Assembly: GCF_014050145.1 (NCBI RefSeq)
Contig: NZ_JACFYF010000005.1
Span: 124,001 to 188,000, forward strand
Reading direction: 5' to 3'
Length of the DNA: 64,000 bases
Source of the DNA: Vibrio marinisediminis
GTDB lineage: Bacteria; Pseudomonadota; Gammaproteobacteria; Enterobacterales; Vibrionaceae
Each line of letters begins with the position of its first letter. The first letter of the stretch is position 1. Under the pieces are notes generated by a model. The model saw nothing but the letters and a program-made list of their open reading frames with translations. It did not search any database and was not told the origin of the DNA. A program made the translations under genes and the position numbers. Of the stretch, positions 17,261 to 26,836 are shown piece by piece.

Positions 17261-18661
17261 TTATCCCCTTAGCAACTTATATATCCCTAGGACTTGGCCC
17301 ATGGAAGCAAATACTATGATTATAGCCACATTAACAATTATATTATTACAATAGAAACTTACCATTGTAAGTACAACGGCGGATATAAATAAAAAGAATA
17401 TCTTCATATAATTGTAGTCAATCTTATGTAATTTTTGCGCCATGACAAAAACCACACATGCATATAAAAACATACTAAATAGCGTCGTCCATGCTGCTGC
17501 ATATATACCGTATATAGGAACAAACAAAAAATTAAGCCCTACATTTACCAATGCTGGCATATAGCCACTAATACTGATCCACATAGATTTCTTATAATAA
17601 ACAAGAAACATAGATATTAGTTTTCGAATAGCTAGGAATATGGAACCCATTGCAAGTATAGGTATTAACAAATAGTCTCCTCTATAGCTTTCGGGGAAGA
17701 TTAAATCAATAACGAATGGTAATGATGTTACCATCAAAACATAAATTAATAATAGAAAGAAAATCATGACGAAAATATAATCTTCTATCTTGCGATAACT
17801 CTCTTTCGTAGCAGTATCCATTTGTGTTATAAAAATAGGAGCTAATGCTGTTTGAAGTGATTGCATGACGACTTGTATCATCATCGTTATTTGGACAATA
17901 AATGCATATTTTCCAGCCATAGCAATTGAAATAAAATACACAATGATATACCTATCACTCATCATAAATATCCAACTACTTAAGGATGCTGGCATATAAC
18001 CAAGCCCATACCGAATAGTTTTTATAAATGTTTTCCTGTTAAACAAAAACAACTTGATAATGCCTTCATTATTCATAATAGTTAAGTGAATGCACATGGT
18101 TATAAAACCTATTAAAAACTGAGATATAAAAAATGCGTTGATTTTCATATCTAGATATACAAGCATCAGTAACATCAAAATTTGGGTACAAATGTAGGCA
18201 CTAGTAGTTATAGTTAAGAGCTTTTTCGTGTGATGCCTTGACTGCATTAGAGATATATTAAGTGCCGAAAACTGTTGAAACAACGTGATAAATGGCACTA
18301 ATAATGCTATAATAATAGCTTCATACCCAAAGCTCTTTGTTATAAAATATATAGTTCCTATAGACAAACTTACATAAATAAAAGCCCACAGGATAAAAGC
18401 CGTTACAATCGTACTTGTAAGTAGTCTAAGCCTTTTGATTGAACTGTTATAATCATACACAAATCTTGCATATGCTGTATCCAGACATAAAGACCCAAAA
18501 ATGTAAATAACTTGTTGAGCAATTTGTATATTTGCATACAAACCATACTCGTCCAGTGAAAGATATCTAGTAATGACAGGTAGTAACAAAAAACCTGTAA
18601 ATTTAGTCACTAGGCTAATTAGAAAGTAAGCACTTCCATGTTTAAATATTATTTTAAACAT
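17261..18661 (-). CDS. wzx: Wzx-type polysaccharide flippase
   Basis: A 466-residue integral membrane protein of the MOP/PST superfamily with about 12 to 14 hydrophobic helices along its length. It opens with the family-typical GSAYFLISLVTKFTGFLLLP and the RYLSLDEYG motif (about residues 34-42). It should flip the finished undecaprenyl-diphosphate repeat unit to the periplasmic face. It is the only flippase in the window and lies in the AT-rich block between the GT8-like and GT2 genes. wzx is inferred from context; the symbol names the role, not a specific orthologue. Confidence 0.9.
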   Translation of the reverse strand: MFKIIFKHGSAYFLISLVTKFTGFLLLPVITRYLSLDEYGLYANIQIAQQVIYIFGSLCLDTAYARFVYDYNSSIKRLRLLTSTIVTAFILWAFIYVSLSIGTIYFITKSFGYEAIIIALLVPFITLFQQFSALNISLMQSRHHTKKLLTITTSAYICTQILMLLMLVYLDMKINAFFISQFLIGFITMCIHLTIMNNEGIIKLFLFNRKTFIKTIRYGLGYMPASLSSWIFMMSDRYIIVYFISIAMAGKYAFIVQITMMIQVVMQSLQTALAPIFITQMDTATKESYRKIEDYIFVMIFFLLLIYVLMVTSLPFVIDLIFPESYRGDYLLIPILAMGSIFLAIRKLISMFLVYYKKSMWISISGYMPALVNVGLNFLFVPIYGIYAAAWTTLFSMFLYACVVFVMAQKLHKIDYNYMKIFFLFISAVVLTMVSFYCNNIIVNVAIIIVFASMGQVLGIYKLLRG

Positions 18662-18753
18662 TAGTTTTATTATTCGATAGAAGCGAATAATTAAGAAACA
18701 AAAATCTAATTAGTAATGTGCTTCTAATCAAATAATTTTTAAAATACATATTA

Positions 18754-19878
18754 TTATACCTGTTTCACTACCACAACTTTCGCATTTGCATTCGACACCA
18801 TATACTCATTCGATTCTTCATATATAAGAAGATCAATTTCTCTTTCTCTAATAAGAATGTCGTTATCTTTGACTACAAAATGATGCGGTATACCTTCTAG
18901 AAATTCTTTATTATTATGGTAAATAACAGGATCAACGTCATAACAAATAACACCCTTCCCTAACAATGTATCTCTATTTTCTACAAAAAATGAACTGTTA
19001 ATAATAACAACGGAGTCAATTGAACCTCTCAATAATACATCTTCAAGTTCTTTTACTTGATAACTCTCTCCTGTCTCAATTAGATAGCTCTTGATAAAAG
19101 CCTTGAGATCTACATATATGGAAAACATTTTCCTGAAAAAGTACTTAATATAACTCCCATCCAATCTGTTACATTCCATTAGGTATTTTAACTTTTTCCT
19201 TGCGACACCTTTTGCATGCCAAATTACACTATCTGATTTAAAGTATGAATCATTATACTTATCATTTAATGGAAAGAAGTTTAATTTGTCTTTATACTCC
19301 ATTATTAGAACCCAAAGAAGCTCTTGATCTATTCCTGTCAGCGCAGTTTTTTCTTTATTCCATGAAATAAGATCATGACCTTCTTCGATGAAAGTCATGA
19401 TCTTTTCTTTGAATTCCGAGACAAGTTCTAATACTTGAGGAGTATTAGCTAAAGCTAATACTCCCGAATTAACTCTTCCGCCGTATTTTGTACCCATGGG
19501 ACCTTGAATACTACAAAAAGGTCTATATCTTACAAGTAAGTCATATTCTTTTAACTGTTCAAATAAAGGAGCCAGACTACTTCTTATAACAACATCACCA
19601 TCTATATAAATAAGTGGTTCATTATATTTAGACATCAAATCAAATAGTGGTAACGCCATGAAAGAAAAATAGAGACCTCTTTTATTTTCTAGCTTGACCT
19701 CATAGTGTAATATGCTTAAATTGGGATGCCATGTTGCTATTTTTTCATCATACCGTCCACTACCATTTACCACAATTACAAATAATTTTTCATCTGACAT
19801 AAATTTCGATAATGACAAAATCATATATTTGGTCACATTTAATAGATAGTTGCTTTCATCTGATACTGTAACGATCAT
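18754..19878 (-). CDS. Glycosyltransferase, GT8-like
   Basis: A 374-residue GT-A-like protein. The catalytic region has PLIYIDGDVVIRSSLAPLF near residues 88-106, with the metal-binding D-G-D used by GT8 enzymes. A GGRVNSGVLAL segment follows and then DQELLWVL, both found in GT8 transferases. The last ~120 residues are a separate mixed region of unknown role. It overlaps the methyltransferase stop by ATGA, and a 92 bp AT-rich gap separates it from the flippase. Donor and acceptor cannot be inferred. Confidence 0.78.
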   Translation of the reverse strand: MIVTVSDESNYLLNVTKYMILSLSKFMSDEKLFVIVVNGSGRYDEKIATWHPNLSILHYEVKLENKRGLYFSFMALPLFDLMSKYNEPLIYIDGDVVIRSSLAPLFEQLKEYDLLVRYRPFCSIQGPMGTKYGGRVNSGVLALANTPQVLELVSEFKEKIMTFIEEGHDLISWNKEKTALTGIDQELLWVLIMEYKDKLNFFPLNDKYNDSYFKSDSVIWHAKGVARKKLKYLMECNRLDGSYIKYFFRKMFSIYVDLKAFIKSYLIETGESYQVKELEDVLLRGSIDSVVIINSSFFVENRDTLLGKGVICYDVDPVIYHNNKEFLEGIPHHFVVKDNDILIREREIDLLIYEESNEYMVSNANAKVVVVKQV

Positions 19879-20594
19879 TTTATAGCTTTAACCCTATAGT
19901 ACTTACTAGTTTCTACTATAACTTCAACATTCGAAAACTTGTTTTTCACCATATCAAAGCCATTGTTACCTTTTCTGACGTCTATTATTAGAGTTCCTTT
20001 GTCACTCAAAATTTCATACACTCTCTCCAAATAAATATCTACTGGATAATGAAACCCCCAACTAATCAATGATATAACCATATCAACACTTTGCTCAATA
20101 TTTATTTCATTTTCATCATTGGCAAATAATAGCTTAATTTTACTTTCAGATATTCCATTCAAGTTTAAAAATGATTTTGCCAAATCTAATGAGTTATAGA
20201 ATGCAGCCTTATTATTAAAGTCGTAATATACAGAGCTGTTAACTTCGTTTTTATCAAGCAAGAAAAAATCAATGCTTCGATCTTTATAATATTGATTCAA
20301 AAACAAATCAATACCAGCCATACCACATCCGATATCTAAGATACTTTCACACTTTTCAGGCAAATAGCCATTGATAATTTTGAACTCTTGTGACATATCG
20401 TCTATGTAGCTATTTTTGATACTTTTGCTGAATAGTACTGATTCAAGAGACACTAAGTGATTATAGAGTGACTTAGGTAAAAAATTTCTCTTTTTCAATC
20501 TCCTATATAATTTTGAGTTTGAAAACTTTAGGTATGCTGTTCTTTGAAAAAGAATGAATTTGACGACATTTTGTGGAACTATAATATTAGTCAC
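19875..20594 (-). CDS. Class I SAM-dependent methyltransferase
   Basis: A 239-residue protein with the SAM-binding motif I as ILDIGCGMAGID near residues 86-97, an acidic motif II in FFLLDKNE, and a post-motif DMVISLISWGFHYP. The N-terminal ~80 residues are basic and may bind substrate. The start is a GTG at 20594 with AGGA eight bases upstream. A sugar methyltransferase is plausible from position alone, either internal or chain-capping. It follows wecC after 76 bp and overlaps the GT8-like gene. Confidence 0.8.
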   Translation of the reverse strand: MTNIIVPQNVVKFILFQRTAYLKFSNSKLYRRLKKRNFLPKSLYNHLVSLESVLFSKSIKNSYIDDMSQEFKIINGYLPEKCESILDIGCGMAGIDLFLNQYYKDRSIDFFLLDKNEVNSSVYYDFNNKAAFYNSLDLAKSFLNLNGISESKIKLLFANDENEINIEQSVDMVISLISWGFHYPVDIYLERVYEILSDKGTLIIDVRKGNNGFDMVKNKFSNVEVIVETSKYYRVKAIK

Positions 20595-20670
20595 TTTAAC
20601 TATCCTGAATTAAATTTTCACTTACTAAAACTTACTGTCATTGAATCAACTACATGTCTACCAGGATTCT

Positions 20671-21939
20671 TTACCAAATTCCCTTACAATCAATTAACCA
20701 TTCTTTTTTTTGTAAAGGGGACTCTAAAAATTCTTTATGGTCGACCAATAATAAATGTATATCTGCTCTATTCTGCGCGATGTCAAGCTCAACTAGTTCA
20801 ACATTATTGGGCATTCCTACCAGTTCTTTAATATTCGGCTCTACCGATATAACTTTCCCTGGGTGAGCTTTAGCAAGCTGCTGGACAATATACATTGCTG
20901 GGCTTTCTCGAAGATCATCAATGTTAGGTTTAAATGCCAGACCGTAGCAAGCTATAGATATCTCCATTGCTGTCTTTGTTGGGTTTTCCTGAAGGTATTT
21001 TCCAATCAAACTGCTAACCTTTTCTAAAACCCATAATGGCTTGTTGTCGTTTACCTGTCTGGCTTTATGAATTAACCCCGCCAAATCAGGCGTTTTAGAT
21101 ACAATAAACCACGGATCAACAGCTATGCAGTGCCCGCCTACACCCGCTCCTGGCTGAAGGATATTGACTCGAGGATGTCTATTCGCTAATGCAATTAATT
21201 CCCACACATTGATGCCCAACTTGTCGCATATAAGTGAAAGCTCATTAGCGAATGCTATTTGTACGTCACGTGAACTATTTTCGGTTAATTTAGCCATCTC
21301 GGCTGTTCGTGCATTTGTCACCACGCATTCGCCCTGCACAAACGTTTTGTAAAGTTCAACTGCGCGCTTCGAGCATTTAGAAGTGAGTCCCCCAATTACA
21401 CGGTCATTCTCAACTAATTCACGAACCACGTGACCAGGCAAAACTCGCTCTGGACAATGAGCGATGTTAATGTCAGCCTCTTCACCATGCGTTTGAGGGA
21501 ATGTCAAATCTGAACGAGACTGAGCAAGCCACTCTGCCATTTGCTCAGTTGCACCAACCGGAGATGTCGATTCCAAAATAACCAAATCACCTTTTTTCAA
21601 TACTGGAGCTATAGCTTTGCTTGCGGCTTCAATATACGTAAGATCCGGGGCTGGTATTTCGTTTTCTCTACAAGGCAAGAAAGGAGTAGGTACAGCAACA
21701 AGAAATGCATCAGCAGGCTCTGGCTTACTCACAGCTTTTAAGTAACCTTCGGTAACTGCTGCACTCACAATCATATCCAGCTCAGGCTCAACAATGTGGA
21801 TTTTGCCTTGGTTGATCGTGTCGATCGCATGCTGATTTACATCCACCCCAATAACTTTTTTCTTACGTGATGCAAACATTGCAGCAGTTGGGAGTCCGAT
21901 ATAACCAAGGCCAATAACTGAAATTGTTTCAAAAGACAT
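20671..21939 (-). CDS. wecC: UDP-N-acetyl-D-mannosamine dehydrogenase
   Basis: A 422-residue member of the UDP-glucose/GDP-mannose dehydrogenase family that oxidises UDP-ManNAc to UDP-ManNAcA with two NAD. The N-terminal motif ISVIGLGYIGLPTAAMFA binds NAD, TSPVGATEQ is the central family motif, and GAGVGGHCIAVDPWF contains the catalytic Cys. ACYGLAFKPNIDDLRESPA marks the C-terminal UDP-binding domain. Length and motifs match WecC. It starts 15 bp after wecB, the enzyme that makes its substrate. Confidence 0.95.
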   Translation of the reverse strand: MSFETISVIGLGYIGLPTAAMFASRKKKVIGVDVNQHAIDTINQGKIHIVEPELDMIVSAAVTEGYLKAVSKPEPADAFLVAVPTPFLPCRENEIPAPDLTYIEAASKAIAPVLKKGDLVILESTSPVGATEQMAEWLAQSRSDLTFPQTHGEEADINIAHCPERVLPGHVVRELVENDRVIGGLTSKCSKRAVELYKTFVQGECVVTNARTAEMAKLTENSSRDVQIAFANELSLICDKLGINVWELIALANRHPRVNILQPGAGVGGHCIAVDPWFIVSKTPDLAGLIHKARQVNDNKPLWVLEKVSSLIGKYLQENPTKTAMEISIACYGLAFKPNIDDLRESPAMYIVQQLAKAHPGKVISVEPNIKELVGMPNNVELVELDIAQNRADIHLLLVDHKEFLESPLQKKEWLIDCKGIW

Positions 21940-21954
21940 ATACTTCTCTTTAAA

Positions 21955-23085
21955 TTAATTATTATCTGCTAAAGCGTCTAAAATTCGATGGCATGCTTGT
22001 CCATCACCATATGGGTTATGGGCGAAACTCATTTTTTTATAGGCTTGTTCGTCTTCCAAGAGAGAGGTCAATTCTGTAACAATTCTGTCAGTGTCTGTAC
22101 CAACCAATTTAACAGTTCCAGCGTCTACCGCCTCAGGACGCTCAGTTGTATCTCGCATAACTAGAACTGGCTTGCCTAATGAAGGCGCTTCTTCTTGGAT
22201 TCCACCTGAATCCGTCAGAATTATATCTGCGTTATCCATAAGATAAATAAAAGGTAAATATTGCTGCGGTTCAATTAAGTGAACATTATCTATCCCTGCA
22301 AGTATTCGACTCACTGGCTCGCGAACATTCGGGTTCAAATGCATAGGATAGATAATTTGTACTGCAGGATGCTTTTGAGCAGTAATCGCCAACGCTTGAC
22401 AGATACGCTCAAATCCACCGCCAAAACTCTCACGACGATGACCTGTAACAAGAACTAGTTTTTTTTCTGTACTAATGAAAGGAAATTGAGTCGCTAACTT
22501 CTGTTTCAATTCATGATTATTATCAATCTTATTTTTTACCATGAGCAGTGCATCAATAACGGTATTTCCGGTAACTACAATTTTATTCTCTTCATAGTTT
22601 TCTTTTAGTAAATTACTTTTTGATGTTTCTGTCGGCGCAAAATGATAATGCGCAAGAGTCCCCGTTAACTTTCTATTTGCCTCTTCTGGCCAAGGCGAAT
22701 AAATATTCCCGGTTCTCAATCCTGCTTCAACATGACCGACAGGGATCTGTTCATAGTATGCAGCAAGACTTGCAGCAAATGTAGTCGCTGTATCTCCATG
22801 AACTAAAATTACGTCAGGTTTAAAGTCTTGTAAAACGAGTTTTAAATCTTGAAGAATCCGACATGTAACGTCATGAAGTGACTGTCCTGCCTTCATTATA
22901 TCAAGATCATAATCGGGTTTAATTTCAAATAGTTCAAGAACTTGATCAAGCATCTCTCGGTGCTGAGCGGTAACGCAACATTTAGACTCAAACCGTTCAT
23001 CAACCGCCAGTATGTGAACTAAAGGTGCCATTTTTATCGCTTCTGGACGAGTCCCAAAAACGGTCAGAACTTTTTTCCTTGCCAT
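21955..23085 (-). CDS. wecB: UDP-N-acetylglucosamine 2-epimerase (non-hydrolysing)
   Basis: The frame runs 16 codons further upstream, but the ATG at 23085 (376 residues) has GAGAAAG at ribosome-site distance and gives the family start [52 protein letters not shown] and [20 protein letters not shown] are all conserved in WecB/MnaA enzymes. It interconverts UDP-GlcNAc and UDP-ManNAc, feeding wecC directly downstream. It is the first gene of the long minus-strand cluster. A possible -10 (TATAAT on the minus strand, 23141-23146) lies just upstream, with a poor -35. Confidence 0.95.
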   Translation of the reverse strand: MARKKVLTVFGTRPEAIKMAPLVHILAVDERFESKCCVTAQHREMLDQVLELFEIKPDYDLDIMKAGQSLHDVTCRILQDLKLVLQDFKPDVILVHGDTATTFAASLAAYYEQIPVGHVEAGLRTGNIYSPWPEEANRKLTGTLAHYHFAPTETSKSNLLKENYEENKIVVTGNTVIDALLMVKNKIDNNHELKQKLATQFPFISTEKKLVLVTGHRRESFGGGFERICQALAITAQKHPAVQIIYPMHLNPNVREPVSRILAGIDNVHLIEPQQYLPFIYLMDNADIILTDSGGIQEEAPSLGKPVLVMRDTTERPEAVDAGTVKLVGTDTDRIVTELTSLLEDEQAYKKMSFAHNPYGDGQACHRILDALADNN

Positions 23086-23539
23086 AACTTTCTCGACAAC
23101 TATCTTAAATTGCATATTTCGTTTGCTTTTCACTTGATTAATTATAAGTGTAATAACGTCACGAACTCGATCACAGAATGCTTACTCTTTATTTAATTAA
23201 CTTCAATAAAAATAACCCATTAGTAAGCTAAAGGGAATTTTAAGGAATAGGCTAATTCTGGTATTTACTTTACACACAATCGTGGGATTCTACAGGAAGT
23301 AAAAATGAAACGCTATTAACCCGATTCTGTTTACCACTACAAGTATCTACGAAGCTAGACTCACTAAAACTCGCTACTTACGTCGGCGAAATCAAATGAT
23401 TTACTCCGCTTTAACAAAAGGCGCACTCCGCCTGACAGGCTGGTAAGGTGCACTGTTTTCATGATTACTAACTCTTGCTTAAAAACATGACAGCCTTCAT
23501 GGTCAAATGAACATTTTCAAGAGGAACCCATTCGATTGT

Positions 23540-23610
23540 AGGTTAGCTCAAATTTCGCTATCTACACATACAAAACTGTCAATGCTGAGAGATAGCAAAT
23601 AGAGCAACCT
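23540..23610. repeat. Imperfect inverted repeat, 71 bp
   Basis: The left arm contains AGGTT, GCTC, ATTT and GCTATCT in order; the right arm holds the reverse complements in reverse order, with single-base bulges. The loop is about 26 bases. It could be a structured 5' leader, a transposon remnant or a regulatory hairpin; nothing in the sequence decides. Confidence 0.6.
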
Positions 23611-23987
23611 TTCATATAGCAATTTATGTTACTGGGCTGAAAATCTAGGTGATGGAAAGTAAAAATGCATCCCGATGATAACAACATTGTTAGTACTCGC
23701 TATTAGGCACACCTAAATGATAACTCTCGTTAGTATGGCATTGAGGTTTTTAGACTGAACCCGGGGTAAGAAACAGAGCCAAAGAGACGTTTTTTCTGAA
23801 GTTTAAAACCTGATTGATAGTAGTATCACTTGCCAAAAAACAATAATCACTCGATATATTACATAATCTTACCGTCAATTCAGGCACTTCAAGGTAATTT
23901 AGAACTGGTACTTATCAATATGAATAACGATTTTTGATACAACACAAAAACTGGGGCAATTTTATTGGTTATTGCAGTCTTCTGACT

Positions 23988-24017
23988 TTGTCCAGCAACA
24001 GCGTTGTATGCTATATT
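23988..24017 (+). promoter_or_regulatory. Candidate sigma70 promoter of hldD
   Basis: TTGTCC (23988-23993) and TATATT (24012-24017) are 18 bases apart and lie about 40 bases before the hldD ATG. The -35 matches four of six consensus bases and the -10 five of six. Confidence 0.5.
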
Positions 24018-24054
24018 GATATCGTTTTTAACTCTCCCTAAGTAGGTTCTCTAT

Positions 24055-24996
24055 ATGATCATCGTAACTGGTGGCGCTGGCATGATTGGCAGCAACATTG
24101 TTAAGGCATTAAACGAGAAAGGTATTAATGACATTCTTGTAGTTGATAACCTAAAGAATGGTAGAAAGTTTCAAAACCTTGTTGATTTAGATATCGCAGA
24201 TTACGTGGATCGTGATGATTTCCTTGTTCAAATAATGTCTGGTGAGAATTTCGGTCCCATTGAAGCTATCTTCCACGAAGGTGCATGCTCTGCCACTACT
24301 GAGTGGGATGGTAAGTATGTCATGCTCAATAACTACGAATACTCTAAAGAGGTTCTGCATTACTGCTTGGAACGTGAAATTCCATTTCTTTACGCATCAT
24401 CAGCAGCGACTTACGGTGAAACAGATACCTTCATTGAAGAAAAGCAATATGAAGGCGCGCTAAATGTTTATGGTTATTCCAAACAACAGTTTGACAACTA
24501 TGTTCGTCGCATTTGGCAAGATGCAGAGCAGCACGGTGAAAAGCTATCTCAAATCACAGGATTCCGCTACTTTAACGTTTACGGTCCTCGTGAGCAGCAT
24601 AAAGGCTCAATGGCATCGGTAGCATTCCATCTTAACAACCAAATGAATGCTGGCGAAAACCCTAAATTATTTGAAGGTAGTGAGCAGTTTAAGCGTGATT
24701 TTGTTTATGTTGGTGATGTTGCAGCAGTTAACCTTTGGTTCTTGGAAAACAGTGTATCTGGCATTTTCAACTTGGGTACTGGTAATTCAGAGTCATTTGA
24801 AGAAGTCGCTAAAGCGGTGATTAAACATCACAATAAAGGGGAAGTGGAAACAATTCCATTCCCTGAACACCTTAAAGGCGCCTATCAAGAATACACTCAA
24901 GCGGATCTCACTAAACTACGTGGCGCTGGTTGTGATCATGAGTTCAAGACGATCGCAGAAGGTGTTGCTGAGTACATGGCGATCATCAATCGTTAA
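24055..24996 (+). CDS. hldD: ADP-L-glycero-D-manno-heptose 6-epimerase
   Basis: A 313-residue SDR epimerase that makes ADP-L-glycero-D-manno-heptose for the LPS inner core. It has [13 protein letters not shown] at the N terminus and the tyrosine-lysine pair in [26 protein letters not shown] and [12 protein letters not shown] are characteristic of HldD/RfaD. In vibrios this gene (also called gmhD) marks one junction of the O-antigen/capsule region, and it does so here: the cluster lies to its left and the core locus to its right. It is followed by ugd after 50 bp. Confidence 0.97.
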   Translation: MIIVTGGAGMIGSNIVKALNEKGINDILVVDNLKNGRKFQNLVDLDIADYVDRDDFLVQIMSGENFGPIEAIFHEGACSATTEWDGKYVMLNNYEYSKEVLHYCLEREIPFLYASSAATYGETDTFIEEKQYEGALNVYGYSKQQFDNYVRRIWQDAEQHGEKLSQITGFRYFNVYGPREQHKGSMASVAFHLNNQMNAGENPKLFEGSEQFKRDFVYVGDVAAVNLWFLENSVSGIFNLGTGNSESFEEVAKAVIKHHNKGEVETIPFPEHLKGAYQEYTQADLTKLRGAGCDHEFKTIAEGVAEYMAIINR

Positions 24997-25046
24997 TATC
25001 GTCTTAGGATTAACATCATAACCACTAGATGTTCGAGGAACTTGTC

Positions 25047-26213
25047 GTGAAAATTGCCGTTGCTGGTATAGGCTATGTTGGTCTATCTAACGCTATGTTG
25101 TTAGCTCAAAATAACGAAGTCGTAGCTTTAGATATCATCGAAGAAAAAGTAGCCTCACTGAACAAAAAGCAGTCACCCATTGTTGATACAGAAATTGATC
25201 ATTTTTTATCAACAAAAGCGCTGAACTTCAAGGCAACGCTTGATAAGCAAGAAGCCTACAATAATGCCGATTTTGTGGTGATTGCAACCCCAACAGATTA
25301 CGATCCTCAAACCAACTACTTTAATACCTCGTCGGTTGAAACGGTAATTAAAGATGTTATGCAGATCAATCCATCTGCCGTAATGATCATCAAATCAACG
25401 GTACCAGTAGGTTACACAGAACGCATCAAGCAAGAATTTGGCAGTCAAAACATCATCTTCTCTCCAGAGTTCCTTCGTGAAGGTAAAGCGCTGTACGACA
25501 ACCTGTACCCATCACGTATTATTGTTGGTGAGCAAGGAGAACGTGCGCGAACGTTTGCCAACTTACTAATTGAAGGTGCCCAAAAAGAAGACATTTCTGT
25601 TCTTTTTACTAACTCGACGGAAGCAGAAGCAGTCAAACTGTTTTCCAACACCTATCTAGCCATGCGCGTGGCCTATTTTAATGAGTTAGATTCATACGCC
25701 GAAGCGCACGGCCTAGACTCTCGACAAATCATTGAAGGTGTTGGACTCGATCCGCGTATTGGCAACCATTATAACAATCCCTCTTTTGGTTATGGTGGTT
25801 ACTGCTTACCAAAAGACACCAAGCAATTACTAGCAAATTATCAAGCAGTACCAAACAATATTGTTGCAGCTATTGTTGATGCAAATAGAACACGCAAAGA
25901 TTTTATCGCCGACAGCATATTAAAGCGACACCCGAAAACAGTTGGTATCTATCGCTTAATCATGAAATCCGACTCTGATAACTTTAGAGCATCTTCTATT
26001 CAAGGCATAATGAAACGCCTCAAAGCCAAAGGTATTGAAGTCATTGTGTATGAACCAGTTTTAGAAGAAGAATACTTTTTCAATTCAAAAGTGATTACTG
26101 ATTTTGATGAATTCATCTATGGCTCAGATATCATTGTATCAAACCGCATGAACGAAGAACTTAAGCCTTTTGCCGCAAAAGTTTACACGCGAGATCTATT
26201 CGGTTGTGACTAA
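25047..26213 (+). CDS. ugd: UDP-glucose 6-dehydrogenase
   Basis: I place the start at the GTG at 25047 (388 residues), because GAGGAA lies six bases upstream and the protein then begins with the NAD-binding [16 protein letters not shown]; an ATG six codons upstream has no ribosome site. It oxidises UDP-glucose to UDP-glucuronate. [28 protein letters not shown] and the active-site Cys in [15 protein letters not shown] are all present. UDP-GlcA can feed the 4-epimerase encoded at 41.2-42.2 kb and possibly the surface polysaccharide. Confidence 0.96.
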   Translation: MKIAVAGIGYVGLSNAMLLAQNNEVVALDIIEEKVASLNKKQSPIVDTEIDHFLSTKALNFKATLDKQEAYNNADFVVIATPTDYDPQTNYFNTSSVETVIKDVMQINPSAVMIIKSTVPVGYTERIKQEFGSQNIIFSPEFLREGKALYDNLYPSRIIVGEQGERARTFANLLIEGAQKEDISVLFTNSTEAEAVKLFSNTYLAMRVAYFNELDSYAEAHGLDSRQIIEGVGLDPRIGNHYNNPSFGYGGYCLPKDTKQLLANYQAVPNNIVAAIVDANRTRKDFIADSILKRHPKTVGIYRLIMKSDSDNFRASSIQGIMKRLKAKGIEVIVYEPVLEEEYFFNSKVITDFDEFIYGSDIIVSNRMNEELKPFAAKVYTRDLFGCD

Positions 26214-26232
26214 GTTTATTCACTTCAGAGGC

Positions 26233-26267
26233 AAGAGAGTAAGTACAGTTACTTTGCTTACTCTCTT
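26233..26267. terminator. Bidirectional hairpin between ugd and rmlC
   Basis: An 11 bp perfect stem AAGAGAGTAAG / CTTACTCTCTT with a 13-base loop lies between the convergent stops of ugd and rmlC. There is no strong T run on either side, so termination efficiency is uncertain. Confidence 0.6.
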
Positions 26268-26276
26268 ATATAGCAG

Positions 26277-26831
26277 TCAATCAAAGCATCGAGATTGTTT
26301 CAATAAAAGTCCCTTCGCATCTTTGTCTGATAGATAGACTTCTTCACCCTCAATTAAAGGCCATTCAATGCCAATCTCAGGATCATTCCAGATAATCGAA
26401 TGCTCAGCGGTTGGGTTGTAATAATCAGTGCACTTATAAACAAATTCAGCTTCTTCGCTAGTCACATAGAAACCGTGAGCAAAACCTTCAGGCACCCAAA
26501 GTTGGCGTTTATTTTCCGATGAAAGCCATACACCAACCCACTGACCAAATGTTGATGAACCTTTACGAACATCTACGGCAACATCAAAAACTTCACCAGA
26601 TACAACACGAACTAACTTACCCTGAGTATTCTCTGTTTGGTAATGTAGCCCGCGTAAAATCCCTTTTTTACTTTTAGAGTGGTTATCTTGAACAAAGTGA
26701 GTCACTTTACCAGTCACTAACTCTTCAAACTTAGCTTGCTGCCAAGTTTCCATGAAAAAACCACGCTCGTCTCCGAACACTGCTGGTTCAATAATTTTCA
26801 CATCAGGGATATGAGTTTCAATAACTTTCAT
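26277..26831 (-). CDS. rmlC: dTDP-4-dehydrorhamnose 3,5-epimerase
   Basis: I choose the ATG at 26831 (184 residues), the usual RmlC length, over a GTG three codons upstream that lies in the rmlD stop. The cupin enzyme epimerises C3 and C5 of dTDP-4-keto-6-deoxyglucose. FGDERGFFMETW, KKGILRGLHYQ and the VWVPEGFAHGF-like stretch (LWVPEGFAHGFYV) carry the active-site His and Tyr region. It is the last gene of the rmlBADC operon. Confidence 0.95.
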   Translation of the reverse strand: MKVIETHIPDVKIIEPAVFGDERGFFMETWQQAKFEELVTGKVTHFVQDNHSKSKKGILRGLHYQTENTQGKLVRVVSGEVFDVAVDVRKGSSTFGQWVGVWLSSENKRQLWVPEGFAHGFYVTSEEAEFVYKCTDYYNPTAEHSIIWNDPEIGIEWPLIEGEEVYLSDKDAKGLLLKQSRCFD

Positions 26832-26836
26832 GCAGA

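Larger units (their letters stand above)
23134..24054. other. 920 bp gene-free region between wecB and hldD with a long imperfect inverted repeat
   Basis: This divergent intergenic region has no credible reading frame on either strand. It should hold the promoters of the wecB-led cluster and of hldD. An imperfect inverted repeat (arms 23540-23563 and 23590-23610, with AGGTT, GCTC, ATTT and GCTATCT blocks pairing) is near its middle. I searched for the ops octamer GGCGGTAG of JUMPStart elements and did not see it here. The remainder has no recognised content and may be decayed DNA left by cluster exchange. Confidence 0.6.

Noticed and set aside
23401-23460. Possible transposase remnant in the wecB-hldD gap
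   Set aside because: No reading frame of useful length or terminal repeats with target duplication could be recognised.
23134-24054. JUMPStart/ops element at the cluster start
   Set aside because: I looked for GGCGGTAG on both strands in this junction and did not see it; only the inverted repeat stands out.
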